A DNA stretch of 64,000 nt from Pedobacter sp. PACM 27299. GTDB lineage: Bacteria > Bacteroidota > Bacteroidia > Sphingobacteriales > Sphingobacteriaceae. The position numbers were made by a program, and so were the translations under genes. Positions 33,591-41,819 of this stretch are shown here, piece by piece. Positions within the stretch are counted from its first letter, which is position 1, and the number at the start of each line of letters is the position of its first letter. The notes beneath the pieces were generated by a model. The model had not been told where the DNA came from and made no database searches. It saw only the letters and a program-made list of their open reading frames with translations. The stretch spans positions 1,984,001-2,048,000 of the forward strand of contig NZ_CP012996.1 in NCBI RefSeq assembly GCF_001412655.1, given 5' to 3'.

Positions 33591-36500
33591 ATGTCAGATA
33601 AAAGAATAAAGGCACTGGCGATAAGGGTTCATGCGAATAGTGAGCCAAATGGTGTTGAATTTGCCTGGGATAAAATCCCTCAATTGGAAGCTTTTACAAA
33701 GAACATTCTAATACCTGAAATAGGAATTGATAAAGAAGGGAATTCTGCGGTTAATATTGGAACAATTGTTTCGGGGATTCCGTCCGTATTTGCTAGAGCA
33801 AATTTGTTTAAAAATGCGTTGCAGAATATACAGGATAAGGATGCAGCAGCTGACGGACTTCTATTGTTTTATAAATCGCTAATTCGCGAATGGAAAGGAT
33901 TTATTACTTGTATTGCATTAAATTATAAAGATATAGAGGTAAATAGAGTTTATCTATCTTATTCTGATGGACAGCAACTTCATCATACTGCGAATATCTA
34001 CGAACCAACAGGTGCATTTGGAAATATGTTATTTGAACGCCAACCTTTATGGTGCGATCAATCACTATCCAATAATTCAGATAAAATACCTTTTATAGAC
34101 GTGATTTCTTTTAAAGGAAATGTAGTAGGTGGCACTTCTCCGGATAGCTTTTTATTTACCTCTGCTGCTTATCAGCTTAAAGATAAACTACCCTTTGTAA
34201 ACATTCAAAATGGAAAGTTTATCGATCCTTTACAGTCGGAATTGACTCCACAAGAGTTGTTTACCTTGTATGGGTACGCCAAACATGTTTTGAAAAATAT
34301 TGAAAAATTCAGGACTAATTATATTGAACTGGATGAATTTATCAGACCTGAGTACGGAAATATATATGCTGCACTGGAGGTCTGGATGGATGAAATGGTG
34401 GCCTATCAACAAAAGAAAAGCTATCCTATACTCATACATCAAACACCACCGGAAGTGGGTACTCTTTTCAATTATCCTTTCAGTCTGTTGTTTAACTATT
34501 CTACCGAATTACACGGCTCTGAAGGCATTATCTACAATGAAGCACAGCAGGAAAGAATAGTTTTTGACCCTAAAGACCTGCTGTTGCCAGATACGACAGA
34601 AATTGCTCAAATAGATTTTGGAAAAGAGGGTATGGAAACTAAAAATTATCTGCAATCTAAGCCGATATTATTATTGGCTGCGGAAATTAAGGGGCATTCA
34701 AATAATTATGCTTACTTCACTTTACCATTAACCCCATTGGCATTAAATGTCTTTGGAGCAACGCTCGATGCGTTGGTCGGGATATCAGTGGGTTCAAATG
34801 TGAAATCCAGGATTACCGCTATTTATGATCCAAATGATAAAGGAGGTGAGCGTTTAACTGTTAATCTCAAATTATTTACAGAAAGTGGGAATGAAATTGT
34901 TAAGGAGGTCATTTATAAAGTAACAGCGAGATCTATTGAAGGAAAAGATATTTTAATGTGGCCAAACTTCATTTCTAAGCAGTGGAATAGATATTTTCTT
35001 TATTCAGAGATACCGCATAATGATGCTAATTTTCAGGCGACTCCTTTTATTGGAAATGTAGAAGATGACTTTTTTCGAATAGTATTAGATGAAAAAGGGG
35101 TTCCATTGTATTTGGCTAATAATGGCAGAGCAGCAGTTATACCGGAGAAATATGGAAATATTAAAGCTCAATTACATATAGCTTCAAATAATGCGATAGC
35201 TGACAATAAGTATAAGTATGAAATATATGAAAGTAATCAACCTTTTAAGGGGGTAAAGTTTGCCCATGCAGGTATTGATTGCGGTTTTGGTATCATTCGT
35301 TATGATGGTTCCGGGAATGCACAATCTTTACCTGTGAATATGTTAAATTCTCCGAAATCATTATCTCCAGCGTTTTTAGGAGTTGATTTTGGAAGTACCA
35401 ACTCTTCCATTGCCTATTACTCTGTGTATGAAAGTAAAGTTTGTGATCGCTTAAAGTTGACTAATAAGAGAGTTTCTTTATTATCTACTGATACTAAGAA
35501 TAATGATATCCGACCGGCTGTAGAAGATGAAATTTTCTTTTTTCAAAATGATGAAATTCTGACTAATTCTATTAAATCAGTTTTAACAATTCATGATTCC
35601 AGAAGAGTGGTGAATGAGGGAAGTATTTTGAATGACTCATTAATGGCGCAAGCAGTTAAGGGCGGTTTTCCTTGTTTTGAAAAGAACCTGCCAATTGAAA
35701 ATGCGGTAGATAATCGATATATACTTAGTTACAATAGAATAGGGAGGGCAGAATTGGTGTATAACATGAAGTGGTCTGCTCAGCCTATTGATAAAAGTTA
35801 TAAAACTGCTTATTTAAGTTCCTTGCTATTGCATGTTTATGCGCAATTGTTCATTGAAGGACACGAACCACATACATTAAAGTGGTCATATCCATCGTCA
35901 ATGGGGAAAGAACTTTTAAGTGAGTACAGGGGGATTTGGGATTCACTTAAAGAGATCTCACCGATTGAAGGTCAGGTGAAATTAAAAGTTTATCCCCCTT
36001 CAGATCTCTCGGATATTGGCGATACTTTAGGAGAAAGCGCTTGGAGCAAGTCAAGTCCTGACACTGGTTGGGGGAGTTCTTCTATAGAAGCCTCTGCGCC
36101 GCTATCCACTTGGGGTTCCGCTCAAACTGGCCTAGGTGGATGGGGAAATGATAACGAAACTGTAGTTGCATTGGCAGACTGGGGCAATGAGTCTGCTAAA
36201 AAATCAGCTGCAGTTGTAAATATTGCTACCGAGACAGCACCAGTTAAATTCGATTTCAGAATTTTAAGTGATGAAGAGTCTCTTTCTGAAGCTTGCGCAG
36301 TAGCTAATTATCTGGTAAGGCCAAATGGTGGGTATTCTATTAATGCAGGTGAGTTGGTATTGTGCTTTGATATTGGAGGAAGTACCACTGATATTACTGC
36401 CTTATGCCAAATGGAAGGTGGAAAGGCAATGATTAAACAGAATTCTATCCGTTTTGCAGCAGAGCGGGTTGCACAGGCCACTAAATTTTCTCCAAACTTC

Positions 36501-37502
36501 AAGAATGTGCTATTAAGAATGTGTGAGCGAAAGAATATTACCATTCAGGGTTTAAATAAGGGGATGAATAAGTTCACAGAGAATACAGCTCCTTATTATT
36601 TCGAGCAGGTTGTTGATAGGCTGGAAGCTTCAGATTTTGAAACCTTTTACCTTTTAATTGCGGCTGAATGTAAAGAAATGATGAGTGTTAATCTTTATGT
36701 GACAGGTTTAATCATGTTTTATGCGGGGCAATTAGCCTTTAAATTAAGGACTGAGATTTTGAAATCCGAAGATGCTCCTGCCGTTGTGAAATCGATACCT
36801 CCTAAAATTAAAATTGCATTTGCAGGAAAGGGATCTCGGCTTTTTGATTGGTTCGCCGCTGTGAATCCAAAATCTGCGGAGGATTATTATACTCAGATGT
36901 TTATTCGCGGAATGGGCGGAGAGGCTATTGCTAAGCAGACCATTACCCCAGTGAATTTGAATCCTTTAAAAATTATTGATCTCAATTCTCAGCGTGGTGC
37001 TAATAATGGCGATGTTAAGTATGAAGTGTCAAAAGGTTTGGCTATTCCAACCACCATTACTAAGATTTTGGTGCCGACAAATAAGCAAGCGATTGAGTTA
37101 CTAGGGGAAGATAACTATTGTGTAGTTACTCCTGGGGGTGAGTTTAAGTATCTCGATTCTACTAACTCCATTACTCCGGAGATGTTAGAACATATCGGTA
37201 ATCACTTCATTTGTTTACCACCTGAAGGAAAGCCGCATTGTCCGAGGTTTATGGATTTTGCTGATTTATTTTATAAAGTTTCTTCGAGCATGTTCGGCTT
37301 AAAAATGAATGCTGCAGATTTCATGGCAGGTTTTCAGGATATGAATATCGAAAACTATATTAAGGGAGAGCCTGATTTTATCAAAGCACAAAATCGAAAA
37401 CACGAGGACCAGAAGGAATTTGATTATGTTGCTCCAATCATCATTTTGGAAGGAATGAAGTTTTTTGAAAAGCATCTGCTTAAAGGCATTCAAAAACAAT
37501 AG
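33591..37502 (+). CDS. Large Hsp70/actin-like ATPase with Trp-Gly linker
   Basis: 1303 residues. About 1-590 is an unrecognised N-terminal region. The ASKHA ATPase begins near 590 with phosphate-1 loop Leu-Gly-Val-Asp-Phe-Gly-Ser-Thr-Asn-Ser-Ser. A low-complexity linker with five Trp (W818 to W864, mostly Trp-Gly) interrupts it. Phosphate-2 follows near 923 (Cys-Phe-Asp-Ile-Gly-Gly-Ser-Thr-Thr-Asp) and the adenosine motif near 1080 (Ile-Ala-Phe-Ala-Gly-Lys-Gly-Ser-Arg). All ATP-binding elements look intact. SrfB-type virulence proteins are an alternative relative. There is no signal peptide, so it is cytoplasmic. The coding context is a cytomotive or chaperone motor paired with the tubulin-like gene. 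Confidence 0.8.
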   Translation: MSDKRIKALAIRVHANSEPNGVEFAWDKIPQLEAFTKNILIPEIGIDKEGNSAVNIGTIVSGIPSVFARANLFKNALQNIQDKDAAADGLLLFYKSLIREWKGFITCIALNYKDIEVNRVYLSYSDGQQLHHTANIYEPTGAFGNMLFERQPLWCDQSLSNNSDKIPFIDVISFKGNVVGGTSPDSFLFTSAAYQLKDKLPFVNIQNGKFIDPLQSELTPQELFTLYGYAKHVLKNIEKFRTNYIELDEFIRPEYGNIYAALEVWMDEMVAYQQKKSYPILIHQTPPEVGTLFNYPFSLLFNYSTELHGSEGIIYNEAQQERIVFDPKDLLLPDTTEIAQIDFGKEGMETKNYLQSKPILLLAAEIKGHSNNYAYFTLPLTPLALNVFGATLDALVGISVGSNVKSRITAIYDPNDKGGERLTVNLKLFTESGNEIVKEVIYKVTARSIEGKDILMWPNFISKQWNRYFLYSEIPHNDANFQATPFIGNVEDDFFRIVLDEKGVPLYLANNGRAAVIPEKYGNIKAQLHIASNNAIADNKYKYEIYESNQPFKGVKFAHAGIDCGFGIIRYDGSGNAQSLPVNMLNSPKSLSPAFLGVDFGSTNSSIAYYSVYESKVCDRLKLTNKRVSLLSTDTKNNDIRPAVEDEIFFFQNDEILTNSIKSVLTIHDSRRVVNEGSILNDSLMAQAVKGGFPCFEKNLPIENAVDNRYILSYNRIGRAELVYNMKWSAQPIDKSYKTAYLSSLLLHVYAQLFIEGHEPHTLKWSYPSSMGKELLSEYRGIWDSLKEISPIEGQVKLKVYPPSDLSDIGDTLGESAWSKSSPDTGWGSSSIEASAPLSTWGSAQTGLGGWGNDNETVVALADWGNESAKKSAAVVNIATETAPVKFDFRILSDEESLSEACAVANYLVRPNGGYSINAGELVLCFDIGGSTTDITALCQMEGGKAMIKQNSIRFAAERVAQATKFSPNFKNVLLRMCERKNITIQGLNKGMNKFTENTAPYYFEQVVDRLEASDFETFYLLIAAECKEMMSVNLYVTGLIMFYAGQLAFKLRTEILKSEDAPAVVKSIPPKIKIAFAGKGSRLFDWFAAVNPKSAEDYYTQMFIRGMGGEAIAKQTITPVNLNPLKIIDLNSQRGANNGDVKYEVSKGLAIPTTITKILVPTNKQAIELLGEDNYCVVTPGGEFKYLDSTNSITPEMLEHIGNHFICLPPEGKPHCPRFMDFADLFYKVSSSMFGLKMNAADFMAGFQDMNIENYIKGEPDFIKAQNRKHEDQKEFDYVAPIIILEGMKFFEKHLLKGIQKQ
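36042..36184 (+). repeat. Trp-Gly repeat linker in the ATPase
   Basis: Residues about 818-864 of the ATPase contain five Trp, each followed by Gly or Ser (Trp-Ser-Lys, Trp-Gly-Ser, Trp-Gly-Ser, Trp-Gly-Asn, Trp-Gly-Asn), within Ser/Ala/Asp-rich sequence. The segment is predicted disordered and lies between the two phosphate loops. Confidence 0.7.
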
Positions 37503-37506
37503 AAAA

Positions 37507-38802
37507 ATGGAATTCTGTGTGTTAATAAAAATAGCTAAGCGATCTGTTTCCTGTTGGTATCAACTAGATGGCAATGCATATGCACCATTGAGTATGAAGG
37601 AATCCCATGAAATTCCTTTATACTTTTATGTAAATGGAAACGATTTTATTTTTGGAAATGTTGCAAGAGATCGATTTAGCAGGCATGATCCGAATGCATA
37701 TGGGAACTACTTTGAAATTATAAAAGATCCAGGTAAGCATTTTAGTATTTATGGTAATAAAAAACCTATTAAGCAGCTTTTCTATTATGGAATTGAACAA
37801 TATCTGTCTTATTTTCTAAATTCAGTTTTATATAAAGTAGACTCTATTGAATCGTATCGCCAGCATTTTCCGCTTCGGTTTTTATTTGATACAGATATTG
37901 ATGACCATGAGAAATCACTGATTGAACTTCTATTTCAAGAAGCTGGCTACTATAATTTGGACCGTGTTCTTTTTAATCAACAGCTATTTGAGGTGCTGGC
38001 CCAGAAAGCGATTTTACCTAAAGACAAGGCCATATTATTGTTGAACGGTATTGATGATGTATTGTATTTGAAGCTTTATAAAAATTTGAATGCTGAGGCT
38101 ATTGGTTTTTTTAAGTTATCAGGACAAGGCGCAGATCCAAGAGTGAAAATTCTTGCAGACATGATTGTTGAATACATTATGGTTCAAAACTCTTATTTAG
38201 CGATCGATAAGGATGCTGAAATTACTTTCTTACTTCCTTTTTGTGTGGGCCTATTGGAAAATACAAGTCAAATTATAATGGGCGATGCTGAGCTGTCTGA
38301 TGGGAATAGCTTCTGGTTTAAAGTAAATGAACGGAATTTGAATGACAGATTACAATATTATTCAAATGATGTGATGGTCTATACTGTGATAGATGACCTT
38401 CTGAAGTCGGGGGGATTGTTAGTTGATGATGTAGTGATTCTGTTAGGTACAGAAGAAATCAGTACTTCTTATTTCTTAAATAAACTACAAAAGAGGTATC
38501 ACCATGTAAAAGAGGTAAATGCTGTGGACATTAAGGATGCGATGAAATCTGTGTTTTCAATGATTGCTGCGTCTGATTATCGTATTCAACCAAAAGTCAT
38601 AAGTACAGGATCGGCAGGATTCATCAAACCAGTTCAGGCACCGGTACTTCCAACAAGGAAGATGCCACCTGCATTACCTCCTAAAAAGGAGGGTAATATT
38701 TCCTCGGTTAAGCTTAAAATACCCAGTTTACCTGAAGTGAGAATTGTAAATAAAGTTAATCCGGTAAAGCTTCCTCCACTTCCTCCAAGAAGAGATTCCT
38801 AA
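37507..38802 (+). CDS. Degenerate Hsp70-like protein with Pro-rich tail
   Basis: I chose ATG 37507 (Met-Glu-Phe-Cys-Val-Leu), 4 bp after the ATPase stop; the longer reading from 37465 overlaps it. 431 residues. Around residue 30-50, Glu-Ile-Pro-Leu-Tyr-Phe-Tyr then Phe-Gly-Asn-Val-Ala-Arg recalls the Hsp70 segment Glu-x-x-x-Pro-Ser...Gly-x-x-Ala. Ile-Leu-Leu-Leu-Asn-Gly-Ile-Asp-Asp sits at the phosphate-2 position without the Gly-Gly pair, and Val-Val-Ile-Leu-Leu-Gly-Thr-Glu-Glu-Ile resembles the adenosine motif. The last 60 residues are Pro/Lys-rich (Leu-Pro-Pro-Lys-Lys, Leu-Pro-Pro-Leu-Pro-Pro-Arg-Arg). It is probably a non-hydrolysing adaptor for the ATPase. The homology call is tentative. 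Confidence 0.5.
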   Translation: MEFCVLIKIAKRSVSCWYQLDGNAYAPLSMKESHEIPLYFYVNGNDFIFGNVARDRFSRHDPNAYGNYFEIIKDPGKHFSIYGNKKPIKQLFYYGIEQYLSYFLNSVLYKVDSIESYRQHFPLRFLFDTDIDDHEKSLIELLFQEAGYYNLDRVLFNQQLFEVLAQKAILPKDKAILLLNGIDDVLYLKLYKNLNAEAIGFFKLSGQGADPRVKILADMIVEYIMVQNSYLAIDKDAEITFLLPFCVGLLENTSQIIMGDAELSDGNSFWFKVNERNLNDRLQYYSNDVMVYTVIDDLLKSGGLLVDDVVILLGTEEISTSYFLNKLQKRYHHVKEVNAVDIKDAMKSVFSMIAASDYRIQPKVISTGSAGFIKPVQAPVLPTRKMPPALPPKKEGNISSVKLKIPSLPEVRIVNKVNPVKLPPLPPRRDS

Positions 38803-38829
38803 AGAAGTTTAAGCCTTAATAAATATAAA

Positions 38830-39396
38830 ATGGCAATACAATTAGAAAAGAGAAAACCGATTTCAATTATTCAGGGACAGCCTGAACTAAATCATATTAT
38901 TGCAGGTTTAGGTTGGGATTCAGCCGAAGTAAATGGTCATCCTATAGACCTCGATCTGTCATTATTCATGCTAACTGAAAGCGGTAAACTGTTAGCAGAT
39001 GAATACTTTATTTTTTATAATAATGCAGAAAGCCCGGATGGGTCGACAAATTATCCAGGAGATAGTAGGGCTGGGGAAGGAGATGGTGACGACGAAGTTA
39101 TCCATATAGAATTGGCTAAAGTAAACTCAAAAATTGAATTTTTATACTTTTCGGTAACCATTGATCAGGGAGAAGAAAGAGGCCATAATTTTGGCCATGT
39201 ACAGAATTCCTATATCAATATCAGAAATGCAGTTGACAATTCTATTCTATGTCAATATCAGTTGAAAGATGATTTTGGCACTGAAGATTCTATTGTCATT
39301 GCGGCTATTTCAAGAAACGGTGGGGATTGGACTGTAGAAGCTCTCGGTCAGGCCTTCTCGGGAGGTTTAAATACACTAGTAGAATTATACCAATAA
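38830..39396 (+). CDS. TerD-family protein 1
   Basis: 188 residues. TerD core: Gly-Leu-Gly-Trp-Asp, then Ile-Asp-Leu-Asp-Leu-Ser and the Asp-rich Ca2+-binding strip Gly-Glu-Gly-Asp-Gly-Asp-Asp-Glu (about 75-83), Asn-Phe-Gly-His-Val, and the terminal Gly-Gly-Asp-Trp...Leu-Gly-Gln-Ala. The family binds Ca2+ at the membrane face and is tied to tellurite, phage and colicin resistance phenotypes. Its N-terminus is shorter than classical TerD, lacking the Leu-Thr-Lys-Gly start. It lies 27 bp after the Hsp70-like gene and 13 bp before the second TerD. Confidence 0.92.
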   Translation: MAIQLEKRKPISIIQGQPELNHIIAGLGWDSAEVNGHPIDLDLSLFMLTESGKLLADEYFIFYNNAESPDGSTNYPGDSRAGEGDGDDEVIHIELAKVNSKIEFLYFSVTIDQGEERGHNFGHVQNSYINIRNAVDNSILCQYQLKDDFGTEDSIVIAAISRNGGDWTVEALGQAFSGGLNTLVELYQ

Positions 39397-39409
39397 TAAC
39401 AATATAAGT

Positions 39410-40063
39410 ATGAGCAGTTTTAATTTAACAAAGGGAGATAGATTCTCCCTTTCCAAGGCAGCACCTGGATTAACCATTGTGAAAATTGGCATGGGATGGG
39501 ATCCTAATGATGAACAGGGCGGACCTGAATTTGACCTTGACGTATCCGCATTTTCCATTGGTAGCGACTTTAAAATTCCTTCTGATTCCTATTTTACTTT
39601 TTACGGTCAAATCCGGATGGGTAATAAGGTGGAGGATAAATTGGAGAAAGGATTATTTAGACCTCTTACTGAGGATGGTGCGATAACAGGAGCAATTGAT
39701 GATCCGGATGGGTCTAGAAGTGATGGTGACGATGATGAAGATATGTTTATTGATTTAACAAAGGTTAGTCATAAGGTAGAGCAAATTATTATTTGCTGCA
39801 CGATTTGTAAATATCCTCATGACAATAATAAAGACCGTAGAACATTAGACTTAAATTTTGGCCAAGTTAACGATTGTTATATACGAATCGTTGATGAGCG
39901 ATCTGGGGATGAGGTTATTCGTTATGACTTGAAAGATCAGTATACAAATGAGGATGCTGTTGAATTTGGGCGTTTATTTCGTGCAGGTGATACCTGGGAA
40001 TTTGAGGCTATGGGTAGAGCCCATACCGGTAGCTTGCAGACATTAGTAGATATGTATACCTAA
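39410..40063 (+). CDS. TerD-family protein 2
   Basis: 217 residues. Classical start Phe-Asn-Leu-Thr-Lys-Gly-Asp-Arg-Phe-Ser-Leu-Ser-Lys, Gly-Met-Gly-Trp-Asp, Phe-Asp-Leu-Asp-Val-Ser, and the acidic Ca2+-site Ser-Asp-Gly-Asp-Asp-Asp-Glu-Asp with a preceding Asp-Pro-Asp-Gly-Ser-Arg. An extra Cys-Cys-Thr-Ile-Cys lies in the core strand. It ends Trp-Glu-Phe-Glu-Ala-Met-Gly-Arg. Two TerD paralogues side by side are usual in Ter operons and may form a heteromer. Confidence 0.93.
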   Translation: MSSFNLTKGDRFSLSKAAPGLTIVKIGMGWDPNDEQGGPEFDLDVSAFSIGSDFKIPSDSYFTFYGQIRMGNKVEDKLEKGLFRPLTEDGAITGAIDDPDGSRSDGDDDEDMFIDLTKVSHKVEQIIICCTICKYPHDNNKDRRTLDLNFGQVNDCYIRIVDERSGDEVIRYDLKDQYTNEDAVEFGRLFRAGDTWEFEAMGRAHTGSLQTLVDMYT

Positions 40064-40075
40064 TTATTAGAAACT

Positions 40076-40768
40076 ATGGCATTTGATTTAAATAAAAATG
40101 ATGGATCTGTAAAAGATTCAGGCCTTAAGAAATCTGGTTCAGCTAAATTTGATTTGACAAAAGGAGAGGGAAGCAATATTGTTATAGAAACTTCAACTTC
40201 GAAAAATTGGATCATTGGCTTAGTTGGAATTCTATGTTTCGGAACAGGATTCTGGTATTATTCTTCTGATAGCACAATCGAAAAACAGGAAGACATAACG
40301 GCTACAGCACCTGCATCATCTGGCAGCACTCCTACGATTGCAGTTTCTAGTAAGGAAGCTAGTGGAGGTTCTGTTGTTAAAGATACTGCTCAAGTAATGC
40401 TACAACCGACTGGTCAGGATAAATATTTGGCCTTATTGAGTCACAAAACAGGGGCGACGTTTGGTCAGGGCTCCTCTTCATTTAATAAGGTTGACCATTC
40501 GTTGATCAAAAATTTAATTGCTTACTTAACAGAGAACCCAGGCAGTTCTATTCAGATCAATGGATATGCCAGTAGTGATGGTACACTGGCTGTTAATCAA
40601 ATGGTATCACAGGCTAGAGCTGATGCATTTAAGAAATACCTGGTAACAAAAGATATTGCTGAAAGCAGGATTGTTGCGGTAGGGAAAGGGATTGAAAATC
40701 CAGTTGCGTCCAATCATACCAATGTTGGAAGAAAAAAAAATAGAAGGGTTGAGATTGCCCTTCCATAA
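40076..40768 (+). CDS. OmpA-domain protein with TerD-like N-terminal motifs
   Basis: 230 residues. The N-terminus has two short motifs (Phe-Asp-Leu-Asn-Lys-Asn-Asp-Gly, Phe-Asp-Leu-Thr-Lys-Gly-Glu-Gly) like the start of TerD 2. A membrane helix follows (about 44-62), then a Ser/Thr linker and a C-terminal OmpA-like domain (about 115-230) with Asn-Gly-Tyr-Ala-Ser-Ser-Asp-Gly, Gln-Ala-Arg-Ala-Asp-Ala and a final Asn-Arg-Arg-Val-Glu-Ile. The OmpA domain binds peptidoglycan, so the protein should span the inner membrane, with the TerD-like tail inside and the wall anchor in the periplasm. Confidence 0.85.
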   Translation: MAFDLNKNDGSVKDSGLKKSGSAKFDLTKGEGSNIVIETSTSKNWIIGLVGILCFGTGFWYYSSDSTIEKQEDITATAPASSGSTPTIAVSSKEASGGSVVKDTAQVMLQPTGQDKYLALLSHKTGATFGQGSSSFNKVDHSLIKNLIAYLTENPGSSIQINGYASSDGTLAVNQMVSQARADAFKKYLVTKDIAESRIVAVGKGIENPVASNHTNVGRKKNRRVEIALP

Positions 40769-40791
40769 ATTAATTAAAACCGCTCCCCATT

Positions 40792-40995
40792 GTGGCTAAG
40801 AGAAGAAATAAGAAAAATAGAATAGGTTTTAACCAGGTTTTAATTTTATTAGGAATACTATTTACTGCAATACTTTTTATAATTAAGGTGACTATTGGAG
40901 GTATAGGCCGGTTTGAAGTCTTTACTCCAGTGATGATTGCATTTTTTATTGTTTTTCTATTGAATACTTTAAGATCAATACTTCGAAAAGTTTAA
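40792..40995 (+). CDS. Small two-helix membrane protein
   Basis: 67 residues starting with GTG (Ala-Lys-Arg-Arg-Asn-Lys-Lys-Asn-Arg). A very basic N-terminus is followed by two membrane helices (about 15-33 and 40-58). It lies 23 bp after the OmpA gene and is last in the operon, before a terminator. Function is unknown. Confidence 0.55.
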   Translation: MAKRRNKKNRIGFNQVLILLGILFTAILFIIKVTIGGIGRFEVFTPVMIAFFIVFLLNTLRSILRKV

Positions 40996-41026
40996 TTATT
41001 CCCCCTAGTTTAATTAAGTGTAGAAT

Positions 41027-41060
41027 AGCCTTTAAATCTATGATTTAAGGGCTTTCTTGT
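41027..41060 (+). terminator. Terminator of the Ter-type operon
   Basis: A 12-bp stem (AGCCTTTAAATC with GATTTAAGGGCT, one T-G wobble) and 3-nt loop, followed by a T-rich run. It is 31 bp after the last operon gene. Confidence 0.8.
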
Positions 41061-41170
41061 ATTTGACAAATAGAGGAAACCATTTAGTACGTACCCCCAA
41101 TGAAATGAAAAATTGTCAATCCGGGGTAATTCTTAAGAAACTTTGAACTGTATAGCCGCTCAGTTTAGCA

Positions 41171-41240
41171 AAAGAAAAGGGAAGTAATCCTAAGATTATT
41201 TCCCTTTATCTAAATTAACGCTCTCATATATAAAGACGCT
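41171..41240 (+). repeat. Dispersed hairpin repeat, copy A
   Basis: Begins with AAAGAAAAGGGAA, contains a 13-bp stem (one mismatch) closing on TTTCCCTT, then ATCTAAATTAACGCTCTC and TATAT...ACGCT. Copy B at 60745-60812 shares the whole layout in the same orientation. It lies between convergent genes. Confidence 0.75.
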
Positions 41241-41288
41241 TAAACCGAATTTATATTGTGTGCGATTAAAATTAAATCAATTGTTGTG

Positions 41289-41819
41289 TTATTCCTGCAT
41301 GAAAGCAATGGCATCAACTTCTACCATCATATCGTTCAATGCTAACCTTGGAACAGGGATTAATGTGCTAGCCGGGAATTGATTATTCTTCCATGTTTTA
41401 TGCATTTCTTCTGTCCATATTGCGAGTTTCTCTTGATTATGGTCCACAATTAATACCGTAATTTTAAGGACGTCATCAGGTTTCAAATCATATTCTTTAA
41501 GCACGGTTTCCAAATTTCGCAATGCGAATTGAACCTGGGTCCTGAAATCTTTGGATAGGCTATGTTTTAAATCTTGTCCACCACTTTGCCCGGATATAAA
41601 TACATATCTGCCATGATCTGGAGTACTTGTAGCGTGTGCAAAAGCGAATGGAGTAGGGTCAAAAAGTGTTTTCGGGTTTTTATGAATGATGTTGCTCATG
41701 GTTTTTGGAGTTTTAATATGTTTATTATCAGTCTGTTTGCAAGCCGAAAATGATATTATAAATGCTGATAAGGTGAAGATACATTTTGTCAGGTATAAAT
41801 TTCTTTCCGGATTATTCAT
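41289..41819 (-). CDS. Lipidated RidA/YjgF-like protein
   Basis: I chose ATG 41819, which overlaps the esterase stop by 8 bp and starts a lipoprotein signal (lipobox Ser-Phe-Ser-Ala-Cys, about Cys27). 176 residues. The YjgF fold follows: Phe-Ile-Ser-Gly-Gln-Ser-Gly-Gly, a Gln-Val-Gln-Phe-Ala-Leu-Arg-Asn-Leu-Glu helix, and a final Val-Glu-Val-Asp-Ala-Ile-Ala. The catalytic Arg of canonical RidA (in Pro-Ala-Arg-Ser) is replaced here by Pro-Ala-Ser-Thr, so imine deaminase activity is doubtful. Export of this family is unusual. The esterase coupling hints at a periplasmic hydrolytic or binding role. Confidence 0.78.
   Translation of the reverse strand: MNNPERNLYLTKCIFTLSAFIISFSACKQTDNKHIKTPKTMSNIIHKNPKTLFDPTPFAFAHATSTPDHGRYVFISGQSGGQDLKHSLSKDFRTQVQFALRNLETVLKEYDLKPDDVLKITVLIVDHNQEKLAIWTEEMHKTWKNNQFPASTLIPVPRLALNDMMVEVDAIAFMQE

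Noticed and set aside
38830..40063. Plain tellurite-resistance operon
   Set aside because: There is no TerC, TerB or TerZ set; the tubulin-like, ATPase and OmpA partners point to another role.
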